Source: Neospora caninum Liverpool (Eukaryota; Apicomplexa; Conoidasida; Eucoccidiorida; Sarcocystidae). Taken from it: 64,000 nucleotides of DNA. The notes beneath the pieces are model-generated. The model was given only the letters and a program-made list of their open reading frames with translations. It had not been told where the DNA came from and searched no databases. The DNA is taken from assembly GCF_000208865.1 (NCBI RefSeq), contig NC_018387.1, positions 1,524,350 through 1,588,349 of the forward strand. Reading direction: 5' to 3'. Both the position numbers and the translations under genes were made by a program. Positions within the stretch are counted from its first letter, which is position 1, and each line of letters opens with the position of its first letter. Below, piece by piece: positions 1-12,400 of the stretch.

Positions 1-184
1 TGGGGCTGCGAAATCTTTAGGACCAGAGGGACCGGGAGTCCAACGCACCCTCCGGCACTCCTACGTGACGTGTCTCAAGTGGTCAACACGTGAAGAAGCG
101 AACGAGAGGACGACGCCCACCCGCAAGCTTTGCTTCCATTGAGAGGATGGCCGTCTGTAGCTGTCCACAGGCTACGTTTTCACC

Positions 185-802
185 CTAAACCCAAAACGCC
201 TGCGTCAATGATGCCACACTGCCACACTGCGGCGCCCGGTCGTCCTTGAGGGCGCTGAAGCGGTTGGGAACCACGCCCACGGATAGAAGCGGCCAGAGCG
301 GCGCCGGCAGCTGTCGCTGTAAACGTGCGCAAGAGAAGTTGGATGCTTTAGCACCGGAAAGATTTCTGGTCTGCGGAGTAGCAAGGCAACCCATGAAAGC
401 GGGCGAGCACCCGGGGACGAAACTGTGTGGTGCGAGACTCAAACCGCAGGAGCGCCTGTCTGGCCTGTCAGTTCCCCAATGCGTGTTGTGACGCAGAGAA
501 AAGGCCCGGTCCGTGATCTGGGCCAGGTTCCCCAGATACGCTGTGGCGTCTTGGAAACCGTCGCGACGAGGACCAGAAAAGAGCTCGATGCCGGCGAACT
601 CCCTGTCGCGGAAAAACACTGTACGCAGCTGACTGTGCAGAACTTTGGCCTGACGAGAAGGCACCGGAGATGCAGGACTTGAATCGAGGGACAGCGGACC
701 CAGAAGCGAGAAAAACGCGTCGGCACGGGAAAAGCGAGAATTGCTTCCCTCGTACCAGAGTTCGCACGGGCGGAAAAGACAGCTTACTTTCCACGGCTGC
801 GA
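185..802 (-). CDS. possible terminal exon of an unrecognised gene
   Basis: I do not recognise this product. On the minus strand a frame stays open from a stop at 806-808 down to a stop at 185. A CAG that could serve as splice acceptor lies at 803-805. The predicted peptide of about 205 residues has a mixed, protein-like composition in its first half (for example CELWYEGSNSRF and VFFRDREFAGIELFSG) and is less convincing near its end. No start methionine is seen in the convincing part, so it would be a 3' exon of a gene whose other exons lie at higher coordinates and were not identified. No domain is visible. It could equally be a chance open frame in GC-rich DNA. Confidence 0.25.
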   Translation of the reverse strand, partial: SQPWKVSCLFRPCELWYEGSNSRFSRADAFFSLLGPLSLDSSPASPVPSRQAKVLHSQLRTVFFRDREFAGIELFSGPRRDGFQDATAYLGNLAQITDRAFSLRHNTHWGTDRPDRRSCGLSLAPHSFVPGCSPAFMGCLATPQTRNLSGAKASNFSCARLQRQLPAPLWPLLSVGVVPNRFSALKDDRAPQCGSVASLTQAFWV

Positions 803-809
803 CTGTCAC

Positions 810-3800
810 TCATCCTACCCCGAGAGAGAGAGAGTGAGGGGCAAATCCGAGTTTGCATTCGTAAAGGACGAGGAAGAAGTACGCCGTGAGCGTCGGAAAA
901 ACATCTGACAGAGGACGCAGCGGAAACTGAGTTGCGAAGAGGGCAATCTTTTGGAAGGGAAAACTTACGCGGAAGAACGCAAGCAAACCGGGCACATCGA
1001 AGCCGGAAAAAGTGAGACTAGAAAAAGGATCCGATGGGAGCGAGATTGACCAAGCGTTTCCAACTCCCGTTCCTTGCTGTCACCCCTCTCGACAAACCAT
1101 CGGGGCAATCAAGGCGTCAAAAAGTCCGCGCCCTCTAACTACAGCGGTCTCAAAGCTGTTTTCGAGGCTGCCGACAGAGATCGGCTCTTAAAGTCCCCTC
1201 TTTTGCCGTTTCGAAATTCCTGCAGCCGACGCAATCCAAAACACTTGACTCTCACCGCGTACCCCAGTGCAAAGACTCTTCTGATCGATGCGCGCAGTAT
1301 ATTCGAACAAGCGCAAGTTGAGGCTCACCTTTACAAGGCCAGTACAAAGACAGGGTAGTCCCCACGCGTCCGTGGGCGCAGTCCACAACGTCCGTATTCG
1401 CCTTCTCAGTCACACAGACCAGTTGGGGGGCAACGGAGGTTTGCGCTCAGATGTCACATGCCTGTTTTTGTCTCGCTTTGCGGCGTCTTGAGATGGAATC
1501 CTCACTCTGTAGGGGATACGGACACTTGAAAAAAGGCAGAGAGACGGAGAAAGGGGCTCTTTCACGAACAGCCATTTCCGCACCGAGGGCGAGAGAGCAG
1601 AAGGGCAGTCCTGCGGCCACAGGCGGCACAGAGCAGAGTGCATGCCTCTCTAGCTCTGGGCACCTGCGCTTGTCTCCGTTGCTCAGGTTTTGCAGCTGAA
1701 GCACACTCCGTCTGATGCCTCCAGTGCCCATGGATAAGCTGCCGTTAGCGAAAGGGCGTCAAGGGGGAAAGGGTCATCGATCGTGCGGCACGTGTGACAC
1801 AGGCAACGCCACACATTTTCGTATGCTTGTGGCTGTGTCTCGCGTTCATCGCGAATGTCAACTAGCCGGGGACTTTGCACAGGCCTTTTCACGGCCGTGC
1901 CCCTGTCTTGGGCAACAAAAAGTCAGCAATTTGAGGCTGCCTCATTTTTCAAAACAATGCGTGTTGCCTCGCATCAGGATCCATCTGCTCTCGTATATGC
2001 AGGACGGCATCACAGGAAAAGAAGTTGGCATGCCGTACTGTAAACGCTGCTGGGCAAAGCAGGGGTCAACGACGTTCATGGCTGGCCGTTCACGAATCGT
2101 CCCATTGCCGCGTAGAGCATCTGCTCACAATCCCATCGAGCTCTTCTTCGAGTACCGCGACTCCCTCGCTCTTCCCGCAGCGCCGCCCATCTTGCTAAGA
2201 GTTACTGCTTGGGAAAACAGAAGGGGAATTCTCTAGCACAATGCTCATGGCGTTTACACACACCAGTCAAAAACCGTACCCCAGGCGTTTTGTGATCCGA
2301 ACATTTCGCTGGAGTGTGGATGCTCCCGATGTTACTGTAGGTCGAATGGCCCTTGGGACAGACTAACAGAAGCACTGATGGAGGACCATCTGGAGAGAAG
2401 CCGGGGCGTGAAGGCTCCGTGCCGTGCCATGTGAAACGGCACGAAGCCCTCAGACCAGACTCCGTGACGCCGTCTTTTCCATTACAGTGACTTCTACTAC
2501 AGTGGCAGCTGCGTTTCCCTTAAACAGGCTGTACTGCCGGCAACCCACTCAGACCAGACGGTTTTCGAAGTCATGAATGATGCTGGATTCATAAACCTGT
2601 ATGGAGTAAAATGGGGAATACAGCATGAACTGTGTTCACTCTTACGCAGGAAATATGTGATATTTGTAACGACGCCACCTTCTCAGCGAAAGCGTCCGTA
2701 GCGACCACCAGGCACGACGACCGTACGCGATTTTTCAGCGGGCTGTTGCTCTATAGGCCCTGTGGGTTCAGATGGGACAGAGATCGTTTAGACGACATAC
2801 ATATTCTCTACTGCCAATTATTTTGTCCAAGATGGGGATTACAGGAAAAGCTCCTTCCGTCCCTTGTCTTTCTGGATTGGCTACGGCACGACAACGGTAC
2901 CGCCCTTGGACGAACCAACATTTCAATCTGGTAAAGTGCACGGAACTGTGTGTGCGTGTGAGAAGGGTTGTTTCACCGGTCCAGCAATCTGCAGAACGGC
3001 AATTGTTGCGTTCTACGCCTGCGATCTAACAGCAGAATGGGTCTGGCAAACCTCTGCACTGCACTACCTTAAAAGTGGTGGTATGCTCATCTCACGGTAT
3101 CGAGGAACTCCCTCCACACGGGTGTTTTACTATACAGAAAACGCAGGCAAAAAGAGAACATTCTTAAGTAAGCTGTCATGCTGATGACAAGGATGATCAC
3201 GTGTTGCCAGAACAAGGAAGCCCCCAGCACAGCACATCTCCATGGGAGAACGGATTTTGCGCGGGCCATAAAAAAATAGGTCTCGTCGAGCCTATGTGTT
3301 TTTTTTACCTCTTATCGCGGATTATCTTCGAGAAATATAACATATTAGCCAAAAGATGGACAGTTTTCACATCAGCTGAGGCTGCTTCCTTTCTCGTCTT
3401 TATATAATGATGTGTCGTGTGTTCGCTCAGCGGGAAGAACACTTGTGGAGAGCCATATATCGAAGCGGACCACGCGAGAACCACGAAGTCCCAAAAGATC
3501 ACCAGCGGGGCCCGGGGTCTCATATTCAGACACAAACGGGAGATGCAGAAAGCGTGTCTGTAGTTTGAAGGTTTGCCTAATACTTGTCGCACCTATGGAG
3601 ACACAGCGCGCCAGAAGCATTTTTCTGGCACATTTGAACTTGCCATTGCCAGGAAGTCTGCGTGAGAGTCCTATTTACTCGACTACACTTTTAATCAAGG
3701 GGTACATGGGTCGGAAAGGGTTTCCTTGTTCCTTTTGGACAAAGAGAGAGACAGAGAGGGAGCCGTACAGAGACACTATTTGATTGGATGAACTTACAGG

Positions 3801-4974
3801 TTCGAACCATATACTGTACATGTGCGGAAAGAGCAGGATATACGCTTAAGGCTTTGTTTCTCCTTCTGTTACTCCATTCGCCAAAAACAGAGGAAAAGCT
3901 GCAGGCGTTTTATACGTCTCTTCCTTGGGGACTGCCTTTGCCACGTACCTGTTCTAAAGCGGAAAGTCTGTCTCCTTTCGAACCATCAGCCGTTCTTCGG
4001 CGCAACCTGAGCCCGCTGTCCGGCGGGCCGCGAAAGATGCAGCCTCTTTGGGCCCTTGCTTATTTTTTTCACTTTTCGTGCCCCCCTCGTTCGTGAAACA
4101 TCAATTTCGGTCGCTGGGCATCATCGGAAGCGGGAGCTCTCCGTGGTTTGCCGTCTGCTGAAGAGACCGGCTTTTCCTGCGCTTTACGATTCCGCCGAGA
4201 CTCGCCGCTGTGCTGCTACTTCAGCACGTGTTATAGTTTGCATAGGCGGCCTCATCTTCCGTGTCCTTCCGCTCCTCTGCTCTCGTCAGTTCTCCCTTTT
4301 TCGTGTCTTTTCTTCTTTTTCCTTTCCATGTTGGCGGCCTTCTCCCTACCCTTTGCCCCATCGTCCCTGCTGCGTTCTCCCTCCCGCCTGCCGGTCTCTC
4401 GTCTCCTCTCCCGAATTTTCTTTTCCCGGTCGCTTCTCTTCGGAGTTTCCATTCTCTCCGCCTTGACAACCTTTTCGTATCCTTCTTTTCCTTACCCTAT
4501 TCACGAACCTCGATTTTCAGACAGAAAAGGTCTGTGTGCCGTCTAACCGGAGACGCCTTCAGCCCGGCTTCTGTTTCCTGGCTCGTGGAGAGGCAACGTC
4601 CAGCGCCCATCATCTGTCTCTCCTTATACTTTCTCCGTTCTTTTTGTTCGTCCTTTTCCTGCTACGTCACTTCTCCTGGCTTCCTCTGGTGTCTCTTCTC
4701 GGCTCTTCGCCTCTGTAGGGCCTGCATGCGCTCCCACCACCTTTGTCTCGAGAGAGAGACCTCTGACGGGTCCGCCGGTCGTCATTCATGCAAAAAAGTA
4801 GAAATTTCCACCGGTCTAGAACCCTGCGGCTTCTCAGAGGGATTCTAATTTGAAGGTGCCTCGATCGTTGCCTCGTCCCGCAGTCCTTTCCGCCTTCGTT
4901 TCCACCGTTTGCCGCCCTTTTCGTCTCTCAGATCCTCGCATTCCCATCGGATCTTCGCGTTGGCCGGCGACAAG
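810..4974. other. region without a supported gene, upstream of LSM2
   Basis: Short overlapping open frames occur on both strands, but none has recognisable homology or a convincing start and splice structure. From about 4200 to 4950 the plus strand becomes strongly pyrimidine-rich (runs of ttcctttcc type), typical of coccidian promoters and 5' UTRs. This is probably the transcription start region of LSM2. A TGCATGCG motif lies at 4723-4730. Nothing supports an RNA gene or mobile element here. Confidence 0.5.
4723..4730. promoter_or_regulatory. TGCATGCG motif upstream of LSM2
   Basis: A TGCATGCG octamer about 250 bp upstream of the candidate LSM2 initiator at 4975. GCATGC-type elements are enriched in Toxoplasma promoters (the TRP-2-like motif, bound by AP2 factors). 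Function here is inferred only from position and motif identity. Confidence 0.35.
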
Positions 4975-4977
4975 ATG
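4975..4977 (+). CDS. LSM2: candidate initiator micro-exon of LSM2 (Met only)
   Basis: The sequence gacaagATG is directly followed by gtacga, an acceptable 5' splice site. Joining this ATG to the acceptor at 5577-5578 gives a start of MMFFSFFQ, which aligns without gap to MLFYSFFK of human LSm2. The intron would be 4978-5578 (601 bp). The ATG context is closer to the Toxoplasma start consensus than that of ATG 5579. The alternative is that this exon is non-coding, or that translation of a separate small basic frame of 68 codons (4975-5181) starts here. Confidence 0.45.
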
Positions 4978-5578
4978 GTACGAAGAAAAACCGGTAAAAT
5001 TCTCTCCATGTTGAGAAAATGGAGAGCAGCCATGGGCTTACACATTGGCAAAGAAATGAAGCGACGGACATACGCCTCGAACAGAAACGCCGTTCTCTGC
5101 GAGTTCAGGAAAGACGACATGCGGATACGTGCACGCCAGTGTAGTCCAACTCATAGTGTATACTCCTCAGAAAAAAGGTAGTTTGTAGAAACCTATGAGG
5201 CATGTTTATAATGAGCGGATGCTAAGAGCGGTCCTACAACCACCTTTTGGTTTGATGGAACCTTCACACCTTAAACAGTACACTGGATAGATCAGCAAAG
5301 AAAGTGGATGTGAGCGTCTCTTAGGTATGTGAAGTGGGTTCCAGGTGTGATTGTTTTCGTTGTTTTCTTCCGTTCCGCTCTTCTCGCTTATTCTTCCCAG
5401 CTTCGCGGAAGGTGTGTGCGTTACCCACGAGTGGGGTTTTCTGCTGTTTCGTGTTCGATGGTCTAGAAATGCCTGTGGCGCATCCCTACAAGTGCCGTGG
5501 CCAGTGGAAGGAACGAACTGCACGCCGTGTCTTCGCGGGTTTCCCATTCGTCCCTTCTTGTCTCTGCTTTCTCTTTAG

Positions 5579-6530
5579 ATGTTCTTTTCCTTCTTCCAGA
5601 CGCTAGTCGAGCGTCAAACTCAAATCATGGTCGAGTTGAAAAACGACCTGCAAATCACCGGTTCCCTCCACTCGGTGGACCAGTTCCTCAACATCAAGTT
5701 GAATAACGTCTCGGTGGCAGATCCGGAGAAGTGCCCACACCTAGTAAGGCGGGAAACCGAATTAGAAAAACGCGAAAACTGGCGACGGGGTGTCCAGTGT
5801 CTGTGGCGCGCCATCAAGGGATCTGGATTTCGCGTTCCTGCGCAGCTGCAACAGCTGTGGCGAAGAAACAGTCAGTTGTCGGAGGCGAGGAGATCTTTTT
5901 TTCCGAGGAGTCTTCACTTGATAATCAGCGAAGATAGAGGAACGGCTGCTCTGTTCCCTTCAGACGCCCTATAGCAGATACGGGGGATGCCCATCAGCAC
6001 TTGCATAGTCAGGAGGGAAGGAACGTCTATTGGGCTTCTGTGGGTGGCCGGAGAAAGCGTAAGGAGAGGTAATACGAAGCTTACTTTCCTGGGTTTTTTA
6101 TAGACTGTGTTTTTCCTCTCCATGTGTCTGTGGCTGTAATATCTCTTTCGTTTTGAAACGTGCCTTCTTTTCGAATTGTTCCCTTTTACCCCTCGACCTT
6201 CTTGCGGCTCCGCTCCTTCGCCGAGACTGGCCGCTTTGCCACACCGCCTTTCCGACCGTCTCGAACGCTCTGTGTTTCGTGCCTCGTTTTTCCTCTCCTC
6301 ACTTTGCTCGCCGCCCTTCCTCGTCTTCCATCGTTCTCCTTTCTCTCCCGTGCATGCTTGCGGCTCCTCTGTTTTCTGTTTTTTTCACTCAGCTCTCGAT
6401 CAAGAATTGCTTCGTCCGAGGTTCGGCCGTTCGATACGTTCATCTGCCTCCTTCTGCGGTTGATGTGGGCCAGCTGCAAGACATGTGTCGCCGAGAGAGC
6501 GCGAGTGGACACGACCGAGACAAAAAGTAG
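5579..6530 (+). CDS. LSM2: U6 snRNA-associated Sm-like protein LSm2
   Basis: LSm2 is a subunit of the Lsm2-8 ring, which binds the U6 snRNA 3' end in the nucleus, and of the Lsm1-7 ring in cytoplasmic mRNA decay. Exons: 5579-5743 and 6393-6530, with a GTAAGG donor, a CTCAG acceptor and phase 0. The product has 100 residues, the normal family length. The Sm1 motif is clear (VELKNDLQITGSLHSVDQFL, then NIKLNNVSVADPEKCPHL). Sm2 follows the splice (LSIKNCFVRGSAVRYVHLP). The protein aligns with human LSm2 almost end to end, but it starts MFFSFF where human has MLFYSFF, one residue short. ATG 5579 directly follows an AG acceptor (ctttag), so an upstream intron is likely. A separate ATG exon at 4975-4977 would restore the missing residue. 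Identity is secure; only the first residue is in doubt. Confidence 0.93.
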
Positions 6531-9484
6531 ATGTTCATACCCGTCGCGTAGTGCCTCGACCTTTTGGTTTTCCAATTCCCTCTCCCCTCTTCGCTCATAT
6601 ATCTGCACGGACTAGGTTTCTGTTCACGCCGCTTTTGCCAGCTCTCGTGCCTGGCCGATTTGCCCGGGTGCTGGTTGTCGGGAGAAGGTTTGCTGGGGGG
6701 AACTTGTTTTTGTTTTGGATGCTCCGTCTTTTCTCCCTCTGATCTACTTCGTCTTACGGGGACGGCCTCCCCGCCTCCTGCCGTGTCCTCTACGGTGCCT
6801 GTCTTCCGCTGCTGAGCCTGAAAGTCTGTGAATTCTGCCTTGTACTCTCATGTTTCGCGCCGTTGTTGCGGCCACGCTCCCTGAGAAGAAATGGAGGCCT
6901 GCAGTTTCTCTCCACCCCGGTTGCTCAAATTCCGTCGGGAAGTGCCCTTCCTCACCGCTTGTCTCGCGCATGCCACACAAGAGTGGCAAACACCTCAAAC
7001 CACTCGCTTGATTGCACACGCATGCCCACACACAGTTATTCATACGCGACTATATGTATCCCCCATATACATATAGATGCATCTACATGCACATATGTAC
7101 TGAAGCGCCCTAGAGGCACTTTCACATCTACTAAAACAAGTACAAATTCGTACACACTAGTGCTCCCGCATATAAAGAAGACCTTTCTGCTTCAATTCAG
7201 CAGATCACTGGCAGTAGAGCGTCTTGGTACCACCATTCGGTAGGTAAAGAGGACGCCGATCGCGGCGGCAGACGAATGGTGTTTCCCTGTAGAAATCGCA
7301 CAGTTGTGCGCGTGCTGTTACACACCCACCCGGTGTATTTCTACAGCGATAGAGGCGGGATGTTCCTCGCTCTCTGTCGTCTGCAGAAGTACATGGCCTC
7401 GACTGTCTAGGCACCTGCAGCATGTTGGCTGTTGCGACAATTTGCGCCCAGATTGCGCCGATCGGAGGCGCGTTTAAACAGCCCAGGGAGGCGCGCTGCA
7501 TGAAGACGGTACGGCTCCGCCAGAAGCCAAGACCTCTGTCCCTCCGCCCGTCTCTCTCGGCGCATTTCCCCCGAGGGTCCCGGTGCTTGTCCCCGGAAAA
7601 GAATGTGACAGCGATCGAGGAGAGCAGTGGAAAAAACCAGCCAAGGAAAACACGCAGCACGTGTCTATACACCGTCTCCTCCCCAGGAGGATGGGACAGA
7701 AAGAAATCAGCGCAAAACGAGGAAGATCCGCGGCTCTCGCGTCGTTCCTGTCGTCGGAAGTTAGCGGGACGACCGTCACCACGGCTTCTATACCGCCATT
7801 CGAGAAAAAAGAGACTCTTCCTACAAAGCAGAAAACAAGACATCTCTCCCGACGTTGGTTCGCGTCGAGCGAACGTTGCGTATCCTCCGTCAATGACGAA
7901 GCATGGACTTCCACCTCGGGCCACACATATTTATGTACACAGCCCCTGCGTGTGCGTATACACACTGGCACAAACGGGAAAAATGATCGCGAAAGGCTAG
8001 ACGGAGAGGCAGACGACGCGCGCGAGAGAAACGAGATTTGAGAGGCACACAGGGAGTGCACGACTGCCTGTGTGCCTCTCAGGTGTGGACTCTGAACGAA
8101 CGCAGATGGCCCCTCAGCGGGAAGCGAAAAGAAAAGGATGGCGTTGTCACCATGTACACGCTGTCGAAAAGCAACTCGCTTTGGCCTTCTCGCCAAAACC
8201 AGCGCTGTTTCCTCATTCCCGTGTCTACATGCCTTTCCTTCGCAAGCACGTGCACACGAGATAGCAAGCGCGGCTGAGCCTTCTGGTGTACAGGGAGTCT
8301 CATGTTGATTGCGCCGAGAGACGACGTCCTCTGGAAAAAGCCTGGTATCGCCTGTTACTTCTTTCTGACTATTGAAGGAAAACGGCGCGAGCACGAAGGA
8401 CACATCAACGCGACGGCCTTTGAAAAAGGAAGACCGCGCGAGGTTTAGGTCTTCTTTGCACGTGTTCACACGCGAACGTTGCGCAAATGCCGTCTCCTGC
8501 CCTTAAGAGGGAAGAATAACGATCCTTTCCTCGACTCCAGAGGAAACTCGCGACACAGGCGCTTCCGGATGCGCGTGCAGTCGCCATTGCTACCTCCCAC
8601 CTTCCTCTTCCCTTCATTCCAATGCAGCACACGGACACAGAGTCTCGTTCCCTGCGCGCCTCTCTCCCTGTCTACCTGTTTTCTGAAACGGACCTCCCTG
8701 TACAGGCGTCGGTGCCGTCGGGTGTACATGCACATCCACATCCAGACCTTCTGCAGGCGTCCTTCGTACCGTCTGGACAGATATCACAGATCCCTATTCG
8801 CCGCCGCACAAAGCGTATGTCCCTCGACACTCGACTTTTCCGGGGAACTGCCCGTCTCTTTCCCGTGTCGGGTGGACGCGTGTGTCGCCGGCGTTCCTTC
8901 CGCTGGACCGAGGCCGTTTGTGTGGCTGTCGTTTTGCCTGGGATTCACCCTGACCCCGCTTTCTTCCGGCCAAACCTGAACACGTGCGAGAAGTCTCTTC
9001 GCTTCTTCCCGCTCGCCGCCCTTGCTTGGCTCTCAGGAGACACCTCTAGCTTTCGAGAGGGCCCGGCCCGCAAGTCCACGCTGCTCGTACCGGGCCCTCG
9101 CTCTGAGGAGCTGCCGCTCTCTTCGCAGACTGCGCCTCTCTCGCCTTGCCTCGGAGACAGGCAGGAAGCGCGGCTGTCGCTGCGCCGCCGCATCCACGCG
9201 CCTCCCGTTGACGATCCAGATGCCTCCGCACTCCTTCGCCGCTGGTGATTGTGGCTGATCGAGAAGAGGCTCTTTTTTCGGCCGCGCTCCTCTGCCTCGC
9301 CTTTCACCCTGCTCGAACCCGCTTTGCTCGAATCCGACAGGACATCGGGAGATCCTACCCAGCGAAACACACACACACACGCACCCCCAAGGAACACCCG
9401 GCAGAGAGAACGGTCTGTCCCTGAAGCGACAAGCGGAAACGACTTGCGATTGGCCCACCCGTCCACCGTGCGCTACGAGTCTTC
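6531..9484. other. convergent intergenic region between LSM2 and the MORN gene
   Basis: Likely holds the 3' UTRs of LSM2 (plus) and the MORN gene (minus). Open frames of 190-330 codons overlap each other on both strands between 7205 and 8470, but they have no recognisable domains and a composition typical of random GC-rich DNA. A 15-bp inverted repeat lies at 8039-8081. Short AT-rich and CA-rich stretches occur at 7050-7095 and 9368-9382. Confidence 0.5.
8039..8081. repeat. perfect 15-bp inverted repeat, 13-nt loop
   Basis: Left arm TGAGAGGCACACAGG at 8039-8053, right arm CCTGTGTGCCTCTCA at 8067-8081, loop 8054-8066. Arms are exact complements. It lies in non-coding DNA between convergent genes. 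RNA from either strand could fold into a stable hairpin. Confidence 0.8.
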
Positions 9485-12400
9485 CTACAGAGAGCTGGCT
9501 GTACTCAATATCTGCAGAGAGCTTGCGAGAGAGAGGGCGATCGCAAGAGAAAAGACGCGATGTGAGTCAAAAACGTGAGAGGTCGGACCTCCGGCGGTTG
9601 CCTCCCAAGTCCTCCGTTCTTCCCTGCCCATCTCGCGTCCTGTCACACTATCCATGCGACGGACCCAAATGCAGTGGCCGTCCTCTGACTCGTTGTTGTC
9701 CCCTCCCCTCCCTGTACCTTGCGTGAGGGACCCCCCGGGGTTTGTGTGGCTTCCTGGCCCTGAGGGACGAGCGGCGGGGTTGGGGATTTCGCGCCCCGCT
9801 CCGTCGCGGTAGACGCCGACGCCCGGCACCTGGCGCCCTTCCCTCCACTCCCCTTCGAACGACCTTCCATCTGGCCAGGTCAGACGGCCTGGCGAGAGCA
9901 GAGAGAAAACGCAGTCGGAGAGGAGCACCCAGTGAGGCCAGAAAGCGAGGTCCGCAGAAGGCAGCGGGGAGCGGAACGAGGAAACAGGAGAGGTCCAACT
10001 GAGACACGACAAACGCAGAGAAAGCGAAAGCGCCGGGGCGCTCGAGGAGGCCGAAGAGCGGAAGGAACTATGGAGCAGTGGAAAGGCAACCGAGGTATGT
10101 GCAGCCAGGGAATGAGTGATGGGGAAGAGAACGAAGGGCTGGGGGACTGAGGGAGGAGATACACGAAGGAGAGGGAGACACAAATCTTTCCCCAGGCACG
10201 CCAGGAAGGACGCGAGGGACGAGAGGGGAGAGCTCGAGATCTCCGGGGGAAGAGGCAGGACACGAAGAAAGCGCAGCAAGAGACGCAGGCAAACGAGACC
10301 AAGAGAGCAAGACCGGCTGTATGGACACACGAAAACTTTGAGAGAACATGGGAGGTGCTCCAGCGAGAGAGGCGAGCTGGAACTGCGAGGGAAGCGAAGG
10401 GCGACGCAGAACCTCACAGAATCCATCGAGAGAATTACCTTTTCCGTGTTTGCGATCGTCGGCGTAGTCGCCTTCATGCATGCGGCCATCAGGGAACGTC
10501 ATTCGCCCTTTCCCATGCATGTGGTTTCTGAACCACTGTCCTGAGAGACCCGAAGCAAACAGCAACGTAAGCCGTGTGGAATCACCAGCCCCGACAAGAC
10601 AGGTTTACCCCAAAGACGCACCGCGCACAGCAGAGACGAACTCCTCTTACCGAAACAAAGTTCTTTCCCTGTGTACACCACTCCCCAGTTAAGTGCACCT
10701 GGGTACGCAGACATATATTGCGGCTGTGAACTTCTGTACTCTTTTTAGAGGGGCCGCAACGCGACGAATCCGTCCACCGGAGACACGAACGTGGTTCTTC
10801 GCCGCCCTCGAAGCCCGCGCCGCTGCGTCGGTTTCCAGCGCTCTCGCCCCCTCGTTCGCCTTCTCGGGCGCTGTTGACTTGCCTGAGTAGCTCTTGCCGT
10901 CAGTCCAAACGTAGGTTCCCTCGCCGTGGATGTCGTTCTGGAAGAACTGACCCTCGTAGCTGCTGCCGTCTGGCCAGGTGAACTTTCCCGTGCCGCTCTT
11001 CAGCCCCGCCTTGTAGTTGCCTTCGTACGAAGAACCGTCCATCCAGCGCTCGCGGCCGATGCCTTCTTGAACGTCACTGACCCACTGCCCTGGAACAGGG
11101 GAAGGAAAGAGAGGAAGATCGCCGCGCAGACACTGCCCCGGCGCGCGAGATTCGGCCACGCAGCCCGAGAAAGAAAACCACGGAACCGAGGAGAGGACGC
11201 GAGAAGGGAAAAACAGTGGAGAAGGAAGAAGAGAGGAGATAGAGGAGATCTGGACAGAACACAACGCAAACCCGCTTCCTGCTGCTAAAGGCATTCCTGC
11301 GCAACATGCAGCACGCGGTGAGAGAAAGAAGCCGGCAGATGCACCGAAAGCGCACTTCACACGAAGAACAAGTCTCGAGAGGACACGGGAGAGGAAACGA
11401 TTGACAGAGAACTACAAGACACAGAGAGAGAGAGAGCCAACTAGTGAGAGAAAAACAACGTACCTTCGTAGGAGGATCCGTCAGAATGCGTGAACGTCCC
11501 CGTGCCATGGGCCTGGTTGTCTTTCCACTGCCCCTCGTACACATCCCCTGGACAACGAACATTAGAACACGCATGGAGACATCTGCTGACGTGTCTTACA
11601 CACATGTACATGAAGACATATGAATATATATATATATATCTCTATATATAGAGAGAGATGTAGATGCATAGCGATCAGGGTGCGAAGGTAAGTAGAAATG
11701 TCTGTGCGTACCTCAATATATACCTGCATACAGAGGCACTTGCGAAAGTCTCGATGCATGGCTTCCTCAGGTCTTATCGACACGTTTTTGTCGGTCTCTG
11801 GCTCTTTCTCTCCCGGTCTTTCCTTTATTCCACGAGCTTTTCTGCCTGTCGTCGCTCACCAGAAGGGTGAATGAACTTCCCGGGTCCGTTGGCGGCGTCG
11901 TCGACGAAGTAGCCTTCGAACCTCGATCCGCACGGCCGAATGAGGACACCGAATCCATGCCGCTTTCCGTTTTTGTATTCGCCTTCGTAGATCACTGAGA
12001 AGCGAGAGGAAGAGAAGAGAAATACGGAATGAGGAAGGAGACGCGAGAGAAATCGAGGGACTGTGAGGCCGAGGGAAGAGAAGGCCAGGAGGGACGCGGA
12101 GCTCGTTTGCGCGCGACCTCGAGTTCTCCGGTGTAAAAGAGACAGGCGAGCAGAAGCGAAAGAAACCCATGCAGAGGGAGGCACGGAGGGCGATGAGAAA
12201 GAAAAAAGGGAAGACAAATACGACCGAGGACAAGAGAGTGGATTCCACTTCTGCACAGCAACATATCGAAAGACGCCATGACTCGAAAGAAAACTGCGCC
12301 CATCTGTCCCCTCTGACCAACGCAGGTAAGAGCGGCGCGCAGCGAGAGAAAGAGAGCGACACATACACAGCGGTGTCATTGCTGGGGATCCCCAGCAAAG

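Noticed and set aside
3798..3815. Sequence acaggttcgaaccatat resembling a tRNA T-arm
   Set aside because: The flanking bases do not form a 5-bp T stem, and no matching D-arm, anticodon arm or acceptor stem was found.
7205..8469. Overlapping open frames of 239 and 331 codons (minus) and 192 codons (plus)
   Set aside because: They overlap each other in different frames and strands, lack motifs, and lie where two convergent 3' UTRs are expected.
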